From Sphingomonas sp. ERG5 (GTDB lineage: Bacteria; Pseudomonadota; Alphaproteobacteria; Sphingomonadales; Sphingomonadaceae): a stretch of 64,000 bases of DNA. The notes beneath the pieces were generated by a model. It was not told the origin of the DNA and did no database searches. It worked only from the letters and a program-made list of their open reading frames with translations. Positions 26,070-34,437 of this stretch are shown one piece after another. The number at the start of each line of letters is the position of its first letter. The stretch's first letter is position 1. Where the stretch lies: NCBI RefSeq assembly GCF_000803065.1, contig NZ_JSXI01000029.1, forward strand, positions 299,214 to 363,213, read 5' to 3'. A program made the translations under genes and the position numbers.

Positions 26070-26783
26070 TCATTCGTCGCGCAGAACGATCATCTGGCGG
26101 TGCCGTTCAAGACTCTTTTCGAGATGCCGTCGCGCGGCGCGGCGAGCGCGGACCGGATCGCCGGCGGCAATCGCGGTGAAGATCGCTTCATGATCGCGCT
26201 GGATCGCGTCGGCATAAGCGCGATCCGCGGTTTCGCTCCGGTCGCGCAGAAAAAGCGCTCGGCGCGGCACCAGGCGGACGCCGAGAAAGCCCATGAAACG
26301 GGAATAATATTCATTGTGCGCGGCGGCCGCGATTGCCGAATGAAAGGCGGCATCGGCGTCGACCGCAACCTCACGGTCAGCGCTCATCGCCATGCGGTCG
26401 AGACAGTCACGTAGCGCGGCGATGTCGTGGTCAGTGCGGCGCCGCGCGGCGAGGTCGGCCATCTCCGCTTCGATCGCCATGCGCATTTCGAGCAATTTGA
26501 TGACATCTTCGATCTCTTCCATTTCCTCGGGTGCGACCTGGAAAGCGCGGTAGCGGGCATTTTCCGAAACATAGGCGCCCGAGCCACGTCGCGACACCAG
26601 CAACCCGCGGGCGGCGAGCCGGGCATATGCCTCACGCACCACGGTGCGGCTTACGCCGGCGGTGTCGGTAATAGCCTTCTCGGTCGGGAATCGCGCGCCG
26701 GGCGGCAATTCGCCTGAATCGATGCTGCGTTCCAACTGATCGACGAGTTGGTCGGCGAGAGAGGCGGCCTTGGTCTTGATCAT
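26070..26783 (-). CDS. GntR family regulator, FadR/FCD subfamily
   Basis: About 237 residues from ATG 26783 (a GTG at 26813 is also open). The N-terminal winged helix has LPPGARFPTEKAITDTAGVSRTVVREAYARL, and the C-terminal all-helical FCD domain keeps the metal/ligand residues in DADAAFHSAIAAAAHNEYY and the final His in RDHEAIFTAI. FCD regulators bind small organic acids or metals. Likely targets are its own promoter and the downstream TonB receptor gene, judged from the shared TTGTATGACAA sites. Confidence 0.9.
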   Translation of the reverse strand: MIKTKAASLADQLVDQLERSIDSGELPPGARFPTEKAITDTAGVSRTVVREAYARLAARGLLVSRRGSGAYVSENARYRAFQVAPEEMEEIEDVIKLLEMRMAIEAEMADLAARRRTDHDIAALRDCLDRMAMSADREVAVDADAAFHSAIAAAAHNEYYSRFMGFLGVRLVPRRALFLRDRSETADRAYADAIQRDHEAIFTAIAAGDPVRARRAARRHLEKSLERHRQMIVLRDE

Positions 26784-26832
26784 ATCGGCATCGTAACGCC
26801 GACGCGGTGTCACACCAGCGTTTTTACATTAT

Positions 26833-26843
26833 TTGTCATACAA
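26833..26843. promoter_or_regulatory. GntR-type operator upstream of the GntR gene
   Basis: TTGTCATACAA is the reverse complement of the word found twice before the TonB receptor. It is 49 bases from the GntR ATG, which suggests autoregulation. Confidence 0.65.
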
Positions 26844-26855
26844 CATCGCGCCGAG

Positions 26856-27304
26856 TCAGATCCTGCGGTCGCGATCGGCCCAGAATGGCTCGCGCACCGC
26901 ACGGCGCCGTGGTTTGCCCACTGCACTTTTGGGGATTTCGTCGATGAAGTGGACCTGTTTGGGCAGCTTGTAGCCGGCGAGCGAGGCCCGGCAATGCTCG
27001 ATCAATGCCGCGATTTCGGGCGGGGTACCGCGTGCGACGATGAACGCGGCGACTTCCTCGCCCCATTTCTCGCTCTGCACACCGACAACCACGGCCTCAG
27101 CGACCTGAGCATGCCCGACCAGTGCGTCCTCCACTTCCTTGGGATAGATGTTGTAGCCGCCGCTGACGATCATGTCGGACGCGCGATCGACCTCGGCAAA
27201 CTCAGTTCGGCGGTGCCGAAGCGCAGTGCGACCCGTCCGGTGTGGCGTGTGGCATCAAGGCCGATCAGGTCGTTGAACAGCATGGCGTAATGCTCGTCCC
27301 GCAT
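26856..27304 (-). pseudogene. Acyl-CoA synthetase (AMP-binding) relic with large internal deletion
   Basis: The 5' end encodes a normal-looking N-terminus (MRDEHYAMLFNDLIGL, then RVALRFGTAEL) for about 36 codons. It then shifts frame and joins directly to AEVDRASDMIVSGGYNIYPK, which is the start of the C-terminal domain of AMP-forming acyl-CoA synthetases; the end has YKLPKQVHFIDEIPKSAVGK with the catalytic Lys context. Some 350-400 codons holding the ATP/AMP motifs are missing. The 105-residue open frame from 27173 is therefore only the C-terminal fragment. The intact enzyme was probably part of the GntR/TonB locus. Confidence 0.85.
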
Positions 27305-27395
27305 TCGGGTGAGTCAAGCTGAGCGCCGTGCGGCGGATATTCCCCGGTGCAGCGGCGTTGGCTATGGTGGATGAGAAACCGGGAGGAGAAACCGG

Positions 27396-27800
27396 ATGCG
27401 CGTTTTGGGATATATCATGGCGTTCGTCGCCACATCAGCGGCTGCACCCGCGATCAGTCGGGGGGCGGCGCCCGCGGGAATATGGGCCAACCCGGCCAAG
27501 TCGGTGCATGTTCGGTTCAAGCCATGCGGGCCGGGGATTTGCGGTACGGTGATCTGGGCAAGTCCCAAAGCCGTGGCCGATGCACGTCAGAAAGGGACGG
27601 ACCGGCTCGTCGGTGAGCAGTTGTTTCGCGATTTCGAACCGGAGTCGCCGGGGTTGTGGAGTGGTGAAGTGTTTGTGCCCGATATCGGCAAGACGTTTGC
27701 AGGTACGCTTCGTCTGATCGATGCGCGGACGATGGTGGGGGAAGGGTGCCTGTTCGCTGGACTTGGCTGTCGTGCGCAAACCTGGAAGCGGATCAAATAG
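27396..27800 (+). CDS. DUF2147 family exported protein
   Basis: 134 residues with a Sec signal (to about residue 24). The mature part begins GIWANPAKSVHVRFKPCGPGICGTVIW, the DUF2147 hallmark, and ends with GCLFAGLGCRAQTWKR. Two Cys pairs may form disulfides in the periplasm. Family function is unknown. Confidence 0.85.
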   Translation: MRVLGYIMAFVATSAAAPAISRGAAPAGIWANPAKSVHVRFKPCGPGICGTVIWASPKAVADARQKGTDRLVGEQLFRDFEPESPGLWSGEVFVPDIGKTFAGTLRLIDARTMVGEGCLFAGLGCRAQTWKRIK

Positions 27801-27858
27801 GTGCGTTACCCGCATTCCCCAGCGGTTCGGGCAACGTGAAGGGCATGAGATTGGCGAG

Positions 27859-28086
27859 ATGAAACTAGTGGTGTTCCTGCTCGTGACACTGATGATGGCA
27901 GTGCTGTGGGGCTGGCGCTTGTTCGGGCCGGAACATATTCTGTGGGGATTGCTGGCTTGGCTGTGTACGAGCTTCGTGGCTGTGTTGCTTTATTTCGAAC
28001 AGAAGGGTCACCCGCGCGCGTTGTTTGTGCCGTTTCTGCTGCTATGCGTCATCCTGACATTGAAGACTGTCGCATTGCGCGCCTGA
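27859..28086 (+). CDS. Small membrane protein of unknown function
   Basis: 75 residues from ATG 27859, with two or three hydrophobic helices (KLVVFLLVTLMMAVLWGW; LLAWLCTSFVAVLLYF; LFVPFLLLCVILTL). A GGCGAG site precedes the ATG. It is 58 bases after the DUF2147 gene and may be co-transcribed. No family was recognised. Confidence 0.6.
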   Translation: MKLVVFLLVTLMMAVLWGWRLFGPEHILWGLLAWLCTSFVAVLLYFEQKGHPRALFVPFLLLCVILTLKTVALRA

Positions 28087-28102
28087 GGTTGCCAATGCGA
28101 TC

Positions 28103-28480
28103 TCAGGCATCGGTACGCGCGGCTAGCTGTCTGGGGTCGTAGAAGAAGCGTTCCTCGATGATCCTGTCGCCCGACCAAAGTTGCCAGGCGATTTCCTCCA
28201 TCGCACGCGTCGATCCATCCTGTGCAACAAATTCGAATCGCCAGGCAATCGCGACGCGGTCGCCGTCGATCGATGGCGCGGCGAGGCGGTTGGCACGGAT
28301 TTCCCGGTGTAGCGAGAGCGTGCGCCGTTCAGCCGCGATCAGCGCGTCGCGCCCGGTGCGCGGGGTGTCGCCATTCTCCTGTGCCGACGCGGTTTCGGCA
28401 TAATATTCCTCCAGGGCGGTGACGTAAGAGCCGGCCTCGACCAGGGCGATGAAACTTTCGACACGTTCGGAACTTGGCAT
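28103..28480 (-). CDS. SnoaL/NTF2-like protein
   Basis: 125 residues with the NTF2-like cone fold: SYVTALEEYYAETASAQENG at the N-terminal helices, then GDRVAIAWRFEFVAQDG and EEIAWQLWSGDRIIEERFFYDPRQ. Such small proteins may be isomerases, hydrolases or ligand carriers. It has almost no ribosome site of its own; a 43-base perfect inverted repeat ends four bases before the ATG, so it is probably under TetR control. Confidence 0.8.
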   Translation of the reverse strand: MPSSERVESFIALVEAGSYVTALEEYYAETASAQENGDTPRTGRDALIAAERRTLSLHREIRANRLAAPSIDGDRVAIAWRFEFVAQDGSTRAMEEIAWQLWSGDRIIEERFFYDPRQLAARTDA

Positions 28481-28483
28481 GAA

Positions 28484-28526
28484 AGTGCTTTCAATAACCG
28501 ACTAGAAGTCGGTTATTGAAAGCACT
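28484..28526. promoter_or_regulatory. 43-base perfect inverted repeat, probable TetR operator
   Basis: Two perfectly complementary 20-base arms (28484-28503 and 28507-28526) flank a 3-base centre AGA. The inner part, AACCGACT-aga-AGTCGGTT, has the form of TetR-family operators. It lies between the TetR stop and the SnoaL-like start on the same strand. There is no T-run, so it is not a standard terminator. Confidence 0.75.
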
Positions 28527-28537
28527 GCACGGCGATG

Positions 28538-29146
28538 TCAAGCATCGGCCGCGTCGCGCCCTTCCATCGATGCGACGCCGGAGAGCATGAGGTGCAAGGC
28601 TTCAACGAAAGCAGCGGAGGTGGCCGAGGCCTCGACGGCGCTGCCGCTGGCCAATGCGGCCTCCATGATCGCACCAAGTGTGAGCCTGGTCACTGCATCG
28701 ACTTCTTTTGTTGTTGCCAGGGACGGCATGATGCCTTGGATTCCGGCGCGCATCGCGGCGGCGAAATAGCGATCGTCAATCTCCCGCCAACGCTGCCAGC
28801 CAAGCACGATCGGACCATCGATCAGCAGGATACGCTTGCGGTCCGCCCGCTGTGCGGCTTGAAGATAGGTGCCGACGCTGTTGGCCAGCGACCGCGATGT
28901 CGGTGGTCCGCCTGGCAGTTCCGACGCGAGTTGCGTGGCGAGCTCGGCCTGCATCGTATCGACGAGCCGATCGAGCAGGTCGCGCTTCGATGTGAAATGA
29001 TGATAGACTGCGCCCTTCGCGATTCCGGCATCGCGCGCGATCATGTCGATGCTGACCGCCTCGAAGCCCTGTTCGGAAAAGAGCGCGCGCGCGGTGGCGA
29101 GGATGGCCCCGACCGTGGATGCACTGCGCTGCGCCTGTTTTGCCAT
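28538..29146 (-). CDS. TetR family transcriptional regulator
   Basis: 202 residues. The HTH is EQGFEAVSIDMIARDAGIAK followed by GAVYHHFTSKRDLL, and a helical ligand domain follows (LIDGPIVLGWQRWREIDDRYF is the recognisable part of the AcrR/TetR_C group). The downstream SnoaL-like gene and the large inverted repeat between them suggest local repression. It is divergent from the amino-acid permease gene, which could be a second target. Confidence 0.9.
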   Translation of the reverse strand: MAKQAQRSASTVGAILATARALFSEQGFEAVSIDMIARDAGIAKGAVYHHFTSKRDLLDRLVDTMQAELATQLASELPGGPPTSRSLANSVGTYLQAAQRADRKRILLIDGPIVLGWQRWREIDDRYFAAAMRAGIQGIMPSLATTKEVDAVTRLTLGAIMEAALASGSAVEASATSAAFVEALHLMLSGVASMEGRDAADA

Positions 29147-29384
29147 TTACTGCTCCGCGATTATGGCACGAGAATAGCGGCGACCGCGCATGGGGTAAGT
29201 CGATATCTGCCTGATGCTGACATCGCATTGGCCGGCTCCGCCTGACGGCGTGACGGGTTGCCAAGTTTACCGCATTTTGGGGTGTGAACGAAAACCGCGG
29301 GTCGGGTAGGGCCGTCCGTCCGTCATTGGCTCATGCTTGCGCGGCGCTGTAATAAGATGGACAGCGCCCCATGGGAGAAGAGAA

Positions 29385-30791
29385 TTGAACAGCTGGACAC
29401 GCCGCAAGCCGATCGCGCCGGCGGGGGAGCGTCATCCCGACGCTTTGCCGCCGACTCTGTCCTGGCCGCATTTGATGGCGTTGGGGGTTGGAGCGATCGT
29501 CGGCACCGGCATCCTGACACTGATCGGGGTCGGTGCGGATCGGGCTGGCCCTGCGGTGCTGCTGTCCTTCGCCATTGCGGGTGTGGTGTGTGCCTGCGCG
29601 GCGCTCGCTTATGCCGAACTTGCGGCGATGATGCCGGCGTCGGGCAGCGCGTACAGCTATTCCTATGCGGTGCTGGGCGAGACCATTGCCTGGGTGGTGG
29701 GGTGGAGCCTGATCCTGGAATATTCGCTGGTGGTGTCGACGGTGGCGGTTGGCTGGTCGGGTTATGCCTCACCCTTGCTCATCGGCCTCGGTTTCCCGGC
29801 GGCGCTGACGCAAGGGCCGGAACTGGGCGGCATCATCAACCTTCCGGCAGTCTTCATTATCGCGGTCGTCACCGGCTTGCTGCTGCTCGGGACGCGTGAA
29901 AGCGCGCGCGTGAATACGGTGCTGGTGCTGGTCAAGATCGCCACCCTGTCGCTGTTCGTTGCTTATGCGCTGCCGCATTTCGATGCAGCGAACCTTCATC
30001 CGTTCATGCCCTATGGTTTCACTGCCAGCGCCGGCGGGGACGGCGTGCCGCGCGGTGTGATGGCGGCGGCGGCGATCATCTTCTTCGCCTTTTATGGTTT
30101 CGACGCCATTTCGACGGCTGCCGAGGAAACCAAGCGGCCCGAGCGCGACCTGGCGATTGGCATCATCGGTTCGATGCTCGCCTGCACGCTGATCTATCTG
30201 CTGGTCGCAGCGGCGGCGGTGGGCGCGGTGTCATTTACCCGCTTTGCCGACAGCCCCGAGCCGCTGGCGCTGATCCTGCGGTCATTGAACCAGGGAGGCG
30301 TGGCGCGTGTCGTGGCGACGGCGGCGGTCATTGCCTTGCCAACCGTGCTGCTCGCCTTTCTCTATGGTCAAAGCCGCATCTTCCTCGCCATGGCGCGCGA
30401 CGGCTTTTTGCCTCAGGGGCTGGCGCGCATTTCGGCCCGCGGCACGCCGGTGCGGATCACGCTGATGACGGCGGTGCTCGTGGCGATACTGGCCGGCATT
30501 CTGCCGATCGGAAAGATCGCCGCGCTCGCCAATGCCGGCACCCTCATCGCCTTCATCGCGGTCGGGTCATGCCTGCTCATCCTGCGTCGTCGCGCGCCCG
30601 ACCTTCCCCGTCCCTTCCGTGTTCCCGCCGCCACGCTGGTCGGCGTGGGAGCCGTTGGGGGGTGCCTATATCTGTTCTTCAGCCTGCCCATGCAGACGCT
30701 GCTCTGGTGCCTGATCTGGAACGCGATCGGCGTCGTGATCTATGCGCTATATGGCCGACACAGGAGCGTGCTCGGCCAGAGCCAGAGATGA
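29385..30791 (+). CDS. APC family amino-acid permease
   Basis: 468 residues, about 12 hydrophobic segments. HLMALGVGAIVGTGILTLIGVGA is the conserved TM1 unwound G-(S/A/T)-G region, followed by PASGSAYSYSYAVLGETIAWVVGW and FFAFYGFDAISTAAEETKRPERDL, matching YfnA/CAT-type cationic or branched amino-acid transporters. The best start is TTG 29385 with GGAG upstream; the frame runs open to 29337 without a ribosome site. The substrate is not specified by the sequence. Confidence 0.88.
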   Translation: MNSWTRRKPIAPAGERHPDALPPTLSWPHLMALGVGAIVGTGILTLIGVGADRAGPAVLLSFAIAGVVCACAALAYAELAAMMPASGSAYSYSYAVLGETIAWVVGWSLILEYSLVVSTVAVGWSGYASPLLIGLGFPAALTQGPELGGIINLPAVFIIAVVTGLLLLGTRESARVNTVLVLVKIATLSLFVAYALPHFDAANLHPFMPYGFTASAGGDGVPRGVMAAAAIIFFAFYGFDAISTAAEETKRPERDLAIGIIGSMLACTLIYLLVAAAAVGAVSFTRFADSPEPLALILRSLNQGGVARVVATAAVIALPTVLLAFLYGQSRIFLAMARDGFLPQGLARISARGTPVRITLMTAVLVAILAGILPIGKIAALANAGTLIAFIAVGSCLLILRRRAPDLPRPFRVPAATLVGVGAVGGCLYLFFSLPMQTLLWCLIWNAIGVVIYALYGRHRSVLGQSQR

Positions 30792-30932
30792 CCGGAACAG
30801 GTCCCTCATGGCCAGAGGCCTGATTTAAGACATGGGCTGACGAATGGCATCGGGCGCTGCGGTTCCCCCATATCGTCCAAAGGACTGGCCTCCCGGCACT
30901 CAATTGCGCGATGTGCCGATCGGACCCCGAGG

Positions 30933-31199
30933 CTAATCCTTCACCCTGCGGCTGGTGGCATCAGTCACGTCCTGGTCATGGCCGCTTTTGCTGCTGAAAA
31001 AGGCTGCGGCAAAGAGGCCGCAGCCGAGCAGGACCGAGAAGAAGACGCCGGCAATGGTTGCGACCACCAGATGGATCGTCAGCGGGCCGTTGAGCGACAG
31101 AAAATACAGCGCGCCGACCACCATCACCACCGCGACCGCTGAAATCACGAGCATCATGCGTCGAAACTGGTCGCGCGCTGTATCGTTGGGCCGTGCCAT
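30933..31199 (-). CDS. Small membrane protein, two transmembrane helices
   Basis: 88 residues: helix 1 MLVISAVAVVMVVGALYFL, helix 2 LVVATIAGVFFSVLLGCGLFAAAFF, then a charged tail SSKSGHDQDVTDATSRRVKD. No family was recognised, but such proteins are common in Sphingomonads. It is the last host gene before phage block A, on the opposite strand. Confidence 0.65.
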   Translation of the reverse strand: MARPNDTARDQFRRMMLVISAVAVVMVVGALYFLSLNGPLTIHLVVATIAGVFFSVLLGCGLFAAAFFSSKSGHDQDVTDATSRRVKD

Positions 31200-31401
31200 G
31201 ACGATTGAAACTCCATAGTCGGCCGCATCAGGCCGATAGGGTGAAGATAGGCGTCAGACAGGAGCGGAGCCACCCCTCACGCCCGGAATCCGGTCAGGTA
31301 GGACATTATGTCCACCCCAGCGATCCCGGTCGATTCAACTTCAACGCGAGGCGGCTTAATCGGCCTGCATGTGTTCCAGCAATCCGAACGGACGGGAAGT
31401 C

Positions 31402-31578
31402 ATGCGCAAGCTCGTCCTTGGCATCGTGGGGCGGAAATCGCCCGATAACAGGGCCGGCTCGCAACCGGTCAGCAATGGCACGCAACGGCGGCCCACAGTG
31501 GCTGCGCCGCAGCGCGTCAATCCAAATGCGCTGGGCAGTGCTCCAGGTGCAACCACCACCACCGTGCTGGGAGGCTGA
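31402..31578 (+). CDS. Small phage protein with Gly-rich C-terminal tail (first copy)
   Basis: 58 residues from ATG 31402 (GGGAAG upstream). The C-terminus GSAPGATTTTVLGG matches the tail of the next gene product and of small proteins encoded just ahead of portal genes in podophages; the family function is unknown. It is the first gene of block A. Confidence 0.6.
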   Translation: MRKLVLGIVGRKSPDNRAGSQPVSNGTQRRPTVAAPQRVNPNALGSAPGATTTTVLGG

Positions 31579-31580
31579 TC

Positions 31581-31769
31581 ATGTGTACGCCGAACCCCCC
31601 CAAGGCTCAGGTCATTCCCGAACGCCAGGAGCTGAAACTGCCGGATGGCGGCGCGACGGCCCTGCGCGCCGATGATGAGATCCGCCGCCGCCGCGCGCTG
31701 ATGGCGTCGGCCTATACAGGTGCGCTCGGCATGGGAAGCGCGCCAACCACGACGATATTGGGGGGCTGA
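31581..31769 (+). CDS. Small phage protein with Gly-rich C-terminal tail (second copy)
   Basis: 62 residues. The N-terminus CTPNPPKAQVIPER and the tail GMGSAPTTTILGG resemble the small virion-associated or portal-adjacent proteins of T7-like phages. It starts two bases after the previous stop and its own stop overlaps the portal ATG (TGATG), so translation is coupled. Probably a tandem relative of the preceding gene. Confidence 0.65.
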   Translation: MCTPNPPKAQVIPERQELKLPDGGATALRADDEIRRRRALMASAYTGALGMGSAPTTTILGG

Positions 31770-33430
31770 TGGGACAGACACTGAAAGAGCGCTGCAACCG
31801 GCGCCTGTCCGCACTCAAATCCGCGCGTCTGCCCTACGAGGCGGAGTGGCGCGAGATCGCGCAATATGCGCAACCGTCACGGTCGCGCTTCCTCAATGAC
31901 GAACAGAACCGCAATTTCCGACGCACCAACCGGGCAATCTATAACAGCCACGCGATCCTGAGTTTTCGCACCCTGACCGGAGGCATGACCAGCGGCCTCT
32001 CTTCGCCGTCGCGGCCATGGTTTCGGCTAGCGCCCTTCGACGAGAATCTCGCTGCCGACAGCGAGGTGAAGACCTGGCTGGCCGAGGTCGAGCGACGCAT
32101 GTACGCGTTCCTGGCCGGCACCAATTTCTACGGTGCGATGAAATCGGGCTATGCCGAAATGGGCATGTTCGGCACCGAGGCGTGCGTGATGGTCGATCAC
32201 TGGCGCGAGGGCGCGGTGTGCCACGCGCTGACCGCAGGTGAATTCTGGACGGCCCTCTCCGACGCTAGCGTGCCCGACACACTCTATCGCCGCGTGCCGA
32301 TGACGGTACATCAATTGGTGCAATCGTTCGGACTGGATGGGGCGAGCGATTTCGTGCGCACTGCGCACGGCAATGGCCGTTACGACGAGACGGTCAATGT
32401 GCTGCATGCGATCGAGCCGAATGACGACCGCGTGCCGGACGTCAAGGATGCACGGGGTAAGCCGTGGCGATCGATCTATTGGGATGAGAATGACGGCAAT
32501 GCCGAGCGCGTGCTCAGCATCGGCGGTTTCGAGGAACAGCCCTTCTGGGCCCCGCGCTGGGATACTATCGGAGGCGATACCTATGGCACGTCGCCAGGGT
32601 TCGACGCGTTGCCCGACATGCGTGAGCTGCAGTTGCAGACCAGGCGCAAGACTCAGGCAACCGAGTTTCTGGTCAGGCCTGAGAAGATCGTACCAGCTTC
32701 GATCAAGCTGACGGGGCAGGCAGGCAATGTCGTTTCGGCGTCGGCGGTCGATGCCGCCGGTGTGATCGTGCCTTACCAGATGAACCCGGCAGCGATCGGT
32801 GCGATCATGGAGGATGTACAGCGCTGCGCCGATGCGGTCGGACGGCTGACCTATGCCGATCTGTTCATGGCGATCACCAACATGGCCGGCATACAGCCGC
32901 GCAATATCGAAGAGATCGCCAGCCGCAACGAGGAAAAGCTGACCCAGCTGGGGCCAGTGATCGAACGGGTCAATAACGAGAAGCTGGAGGTGGCGATCGA
33001 CCGCACCTTCGGCATCATGGCCCGCAAGAAGCTGTTCCCGCCAGCGCCCGAGCAGTTGCAGGGGGAACCGATCAAGGTCGATTTCGTGTCGATCCTTGCC
33101 CAGATGCAGCGGATGATCGGGATCGGTCAGATCGAGCGGACGGTGTCGTTCGTCGGATCGCTCGCGGCGCAGTTCCCTGAGGCCGGAGACCGGCTTGATA
33201 TTGATGCGGTGGTGGATGATTTCGCCGACCGTGCCGGTGCGCCGCCCAGGATCATTCGCTCGGTCGATGACGCGAAGGAGCTGCGCGATGGACGGGCGCA
33301 AGCGGAGCAGGCGAGCAAGCTGGCGGCAATGGCCGGGCCCGCGAAAGACGGCGCACAAGCGGTTCGGATGCTTGGTGAAGCGGCGCAGGGTGGGGGACTG
33401 GCGGGCTTGGTTGGGCAAGGCCCACAATGA
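31769..33430 (+). CDS. Phage head-to-tail connecting (portal) protein
   Basis: 553 residues, the full size for podovirus connectors. MGQTLKERCNRRLSALKSARLPYEAEWREIAQYAQPSRSRF, TLTGGMTSGLSSPSRPWFRL and GMFGTEACVMVD are characteristic of the head-tail connector family (T7 gp8/BPP-1 type). It forms the dodecameric ring through which DNA enters the capsid. No frameshift or stop is seen. No terminase gene precedes it. Confidence 0.92.
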   Translation: MGQTLKERCNRRLSALKSARLPYEAEWREIAQYAQPSRSRFLNDEQNRNFRRTNRAIYNSHAILSFRTLTGGMTSGLSSPSRPWFRLAPFDENLAADSEVKTWLAEVERRMYAFLAGTNFYGAMKSGYAEMGMFGTEACVMVDHWREGAVCHALTAGEFWTALSDASVPDTLYRRVPMTVHQLVQSFGLDGASDFVRTAHGNGRYDETVNVLHAIEPNDDRVPDVKDARGKPWRSIYWDENDGNAERVLSIGGFEEQPFWAPRWDTIGGDTYGTSPGFDALPDMRELQLQTRRKTQATEFLVRPEKIVPASIKLTGQAGNVVSASAVDAAGVIVPYQMNPAAIGAIMEDVQRCADAVGRLTYADLFMAITNMAGIQPRNIEEIASRNEEKLTQLGPVIERVNNEKLEVAIDRTFGIMARKKLFPPAPEQLQGEPIKVDFVSILAQMQRMIGIGQIERTVSFVGSLAAQFPEAGDRLDIDAVVDDFADRAGAPPRIIRSVDDAKELRDGRAQAEQASKLAAMAGPAKDGAQAVRMLGEAAQGGGLAGLVGQGPQ

Positions 33431-33497
33431 TGATTCGTGAAACTCGCTTCGCCTCACCATCGGTCCGGGGTGACGGTTTGTGTGTTGCGGTCGGTCG

Positions 33498-33836
33498 ATG
33501 ACTGACCTCACCGACAAGCTCTCTTTGCTCGAAAGTGCGGCCTTTCGCCGCTTTCTGTTCGACCTGATCCAGCGCGCCGGCTTGTTCGACGCGAGTGCCA
33601 CAGCCGGCGACGGCCGCACGCTGTATCTCGAGGGGCGGCGCTCGCTCGTGATCGAGATTCTGCGCAGTTTCGAGGAAGCGCAGCCCGAGCGGTCCATCTC
33701 AGTAATTCCTGTCCTCACCTTGATTCAAACCCTGCGCGAACAGGTCCAATTGCCGCCTACGGAGAAAAGATTTGGCAGACGAAACAGCACTTATGCAGAC
33801 CTCGGAGCAGAGCTGGGGGGATTCGACGACGATTGA
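33498..33836 (+). CDS. Bbp19-like phage structural protein
   Basis: 112 residues from ATG 33498. FRRFLFDLIQRAGLFDASAT and LYLEGRRSLVIEILRSFEEAQP match the Bbp19 family, which stands between portal and scaffold genes in BPP-1-like phages; its precise function is unknown. Its 3' end overlaps the scaffold gene by 65 bases in another frame. Confidence 0.7.
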   Translation: MTDLTDKLSLLESAAFRRFLFDLIQRAGLFDASATAGDGRTLYLEGRRSLVIEILRSFEEAQPERSISVIPVLTLIQTLREQVQLPPTEKRFGRRNSTYADLGAELGGFDDD

Positions 33837-34434
33837 AGCCTTCGACTCTGTGGACCCCACCGCGCTTGGCGCAGGACCGGACCTCGGGTCCGATATCGAT
33901 AAAGGATTAAGCGGCGAGGATGCCGCGCTCGACATCCCTCACAGCTATCAATTGACCGCTCCGGAGGGCCTCACGCTCGACCCTGTGGCGATCGAAGCTG
34001 CGACGCCGGTGTTCCGCGAACTGGGTTTGTCGAATGAGGCAGCCAACAAGCTGATGCCGGTTGCGGCGGATTTCGCCAAGGGCATCACAGACAAGTTCAA
34101 TCAGCAACTCGTCACCGAGGTGCAGGCCAGCCGCAAGGCATGGCTGGACAGCGCCCGCGCAGATCCCGAGATCGGTGGTGCGCACTGGAACCGGAGCATC
34201 GCAACCGCCGCGTCGGCGCTCGACGCGCTGGGTTTCACACGTGGTTCGCCGTTCCGGGTGCTGCTCGATGAGTCGGGCCTGGGCAATCACCCTGAAATGA
34301 TCCGGGCCTTCCACAAGGTCGGCCAGGCGATCGGCGAGGACAGCAATTTCACCCGCGGACACTCCGCACCATCCACCAGAAAGGGTCCGGCGGAAACGCT
34401 CTACCCCGACGACGCACCCAAGGGAGGACATTAA
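33772..34434 (+). CDS. Phage capsid assembly (scaffolding) protein
   Basis: 220 residues from TTG 33772, with GGAG eight bases upstream. Acidic, no hydrophobic segments, with helical core LTLDPVAIEAATPVFRELGLSNEAANKLMPVAADFAK and HPEMIRAFHKVGQAIGED, the typical scaffold segment seen upstream of major capsid genes in this phage group. Ends three bases before the capsid ATG. Role: guides capsid assembly, then leaves. Confidence 0.8.
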   Translation: MADETALMQTSEQSWGDSTTIEAFDSVDPTALGAGPDLGSDIDKGLSGEDAALDIPHSYQLTAPEGLTLDPVAIEAATPVFRELGLSNEAANKLMPVAADFAKGITDKFNQQLVTEVQASRKAWLDSARADPEIGGAHWNRSIATAASALDALGFTRGSPFRVLLDESGLGNHPEMIRAFHKVGQAIGEDSNFTRGHSAPSTRKGPAETLYPDDAPKGGH

Positions 34435-34437
34435 GTC

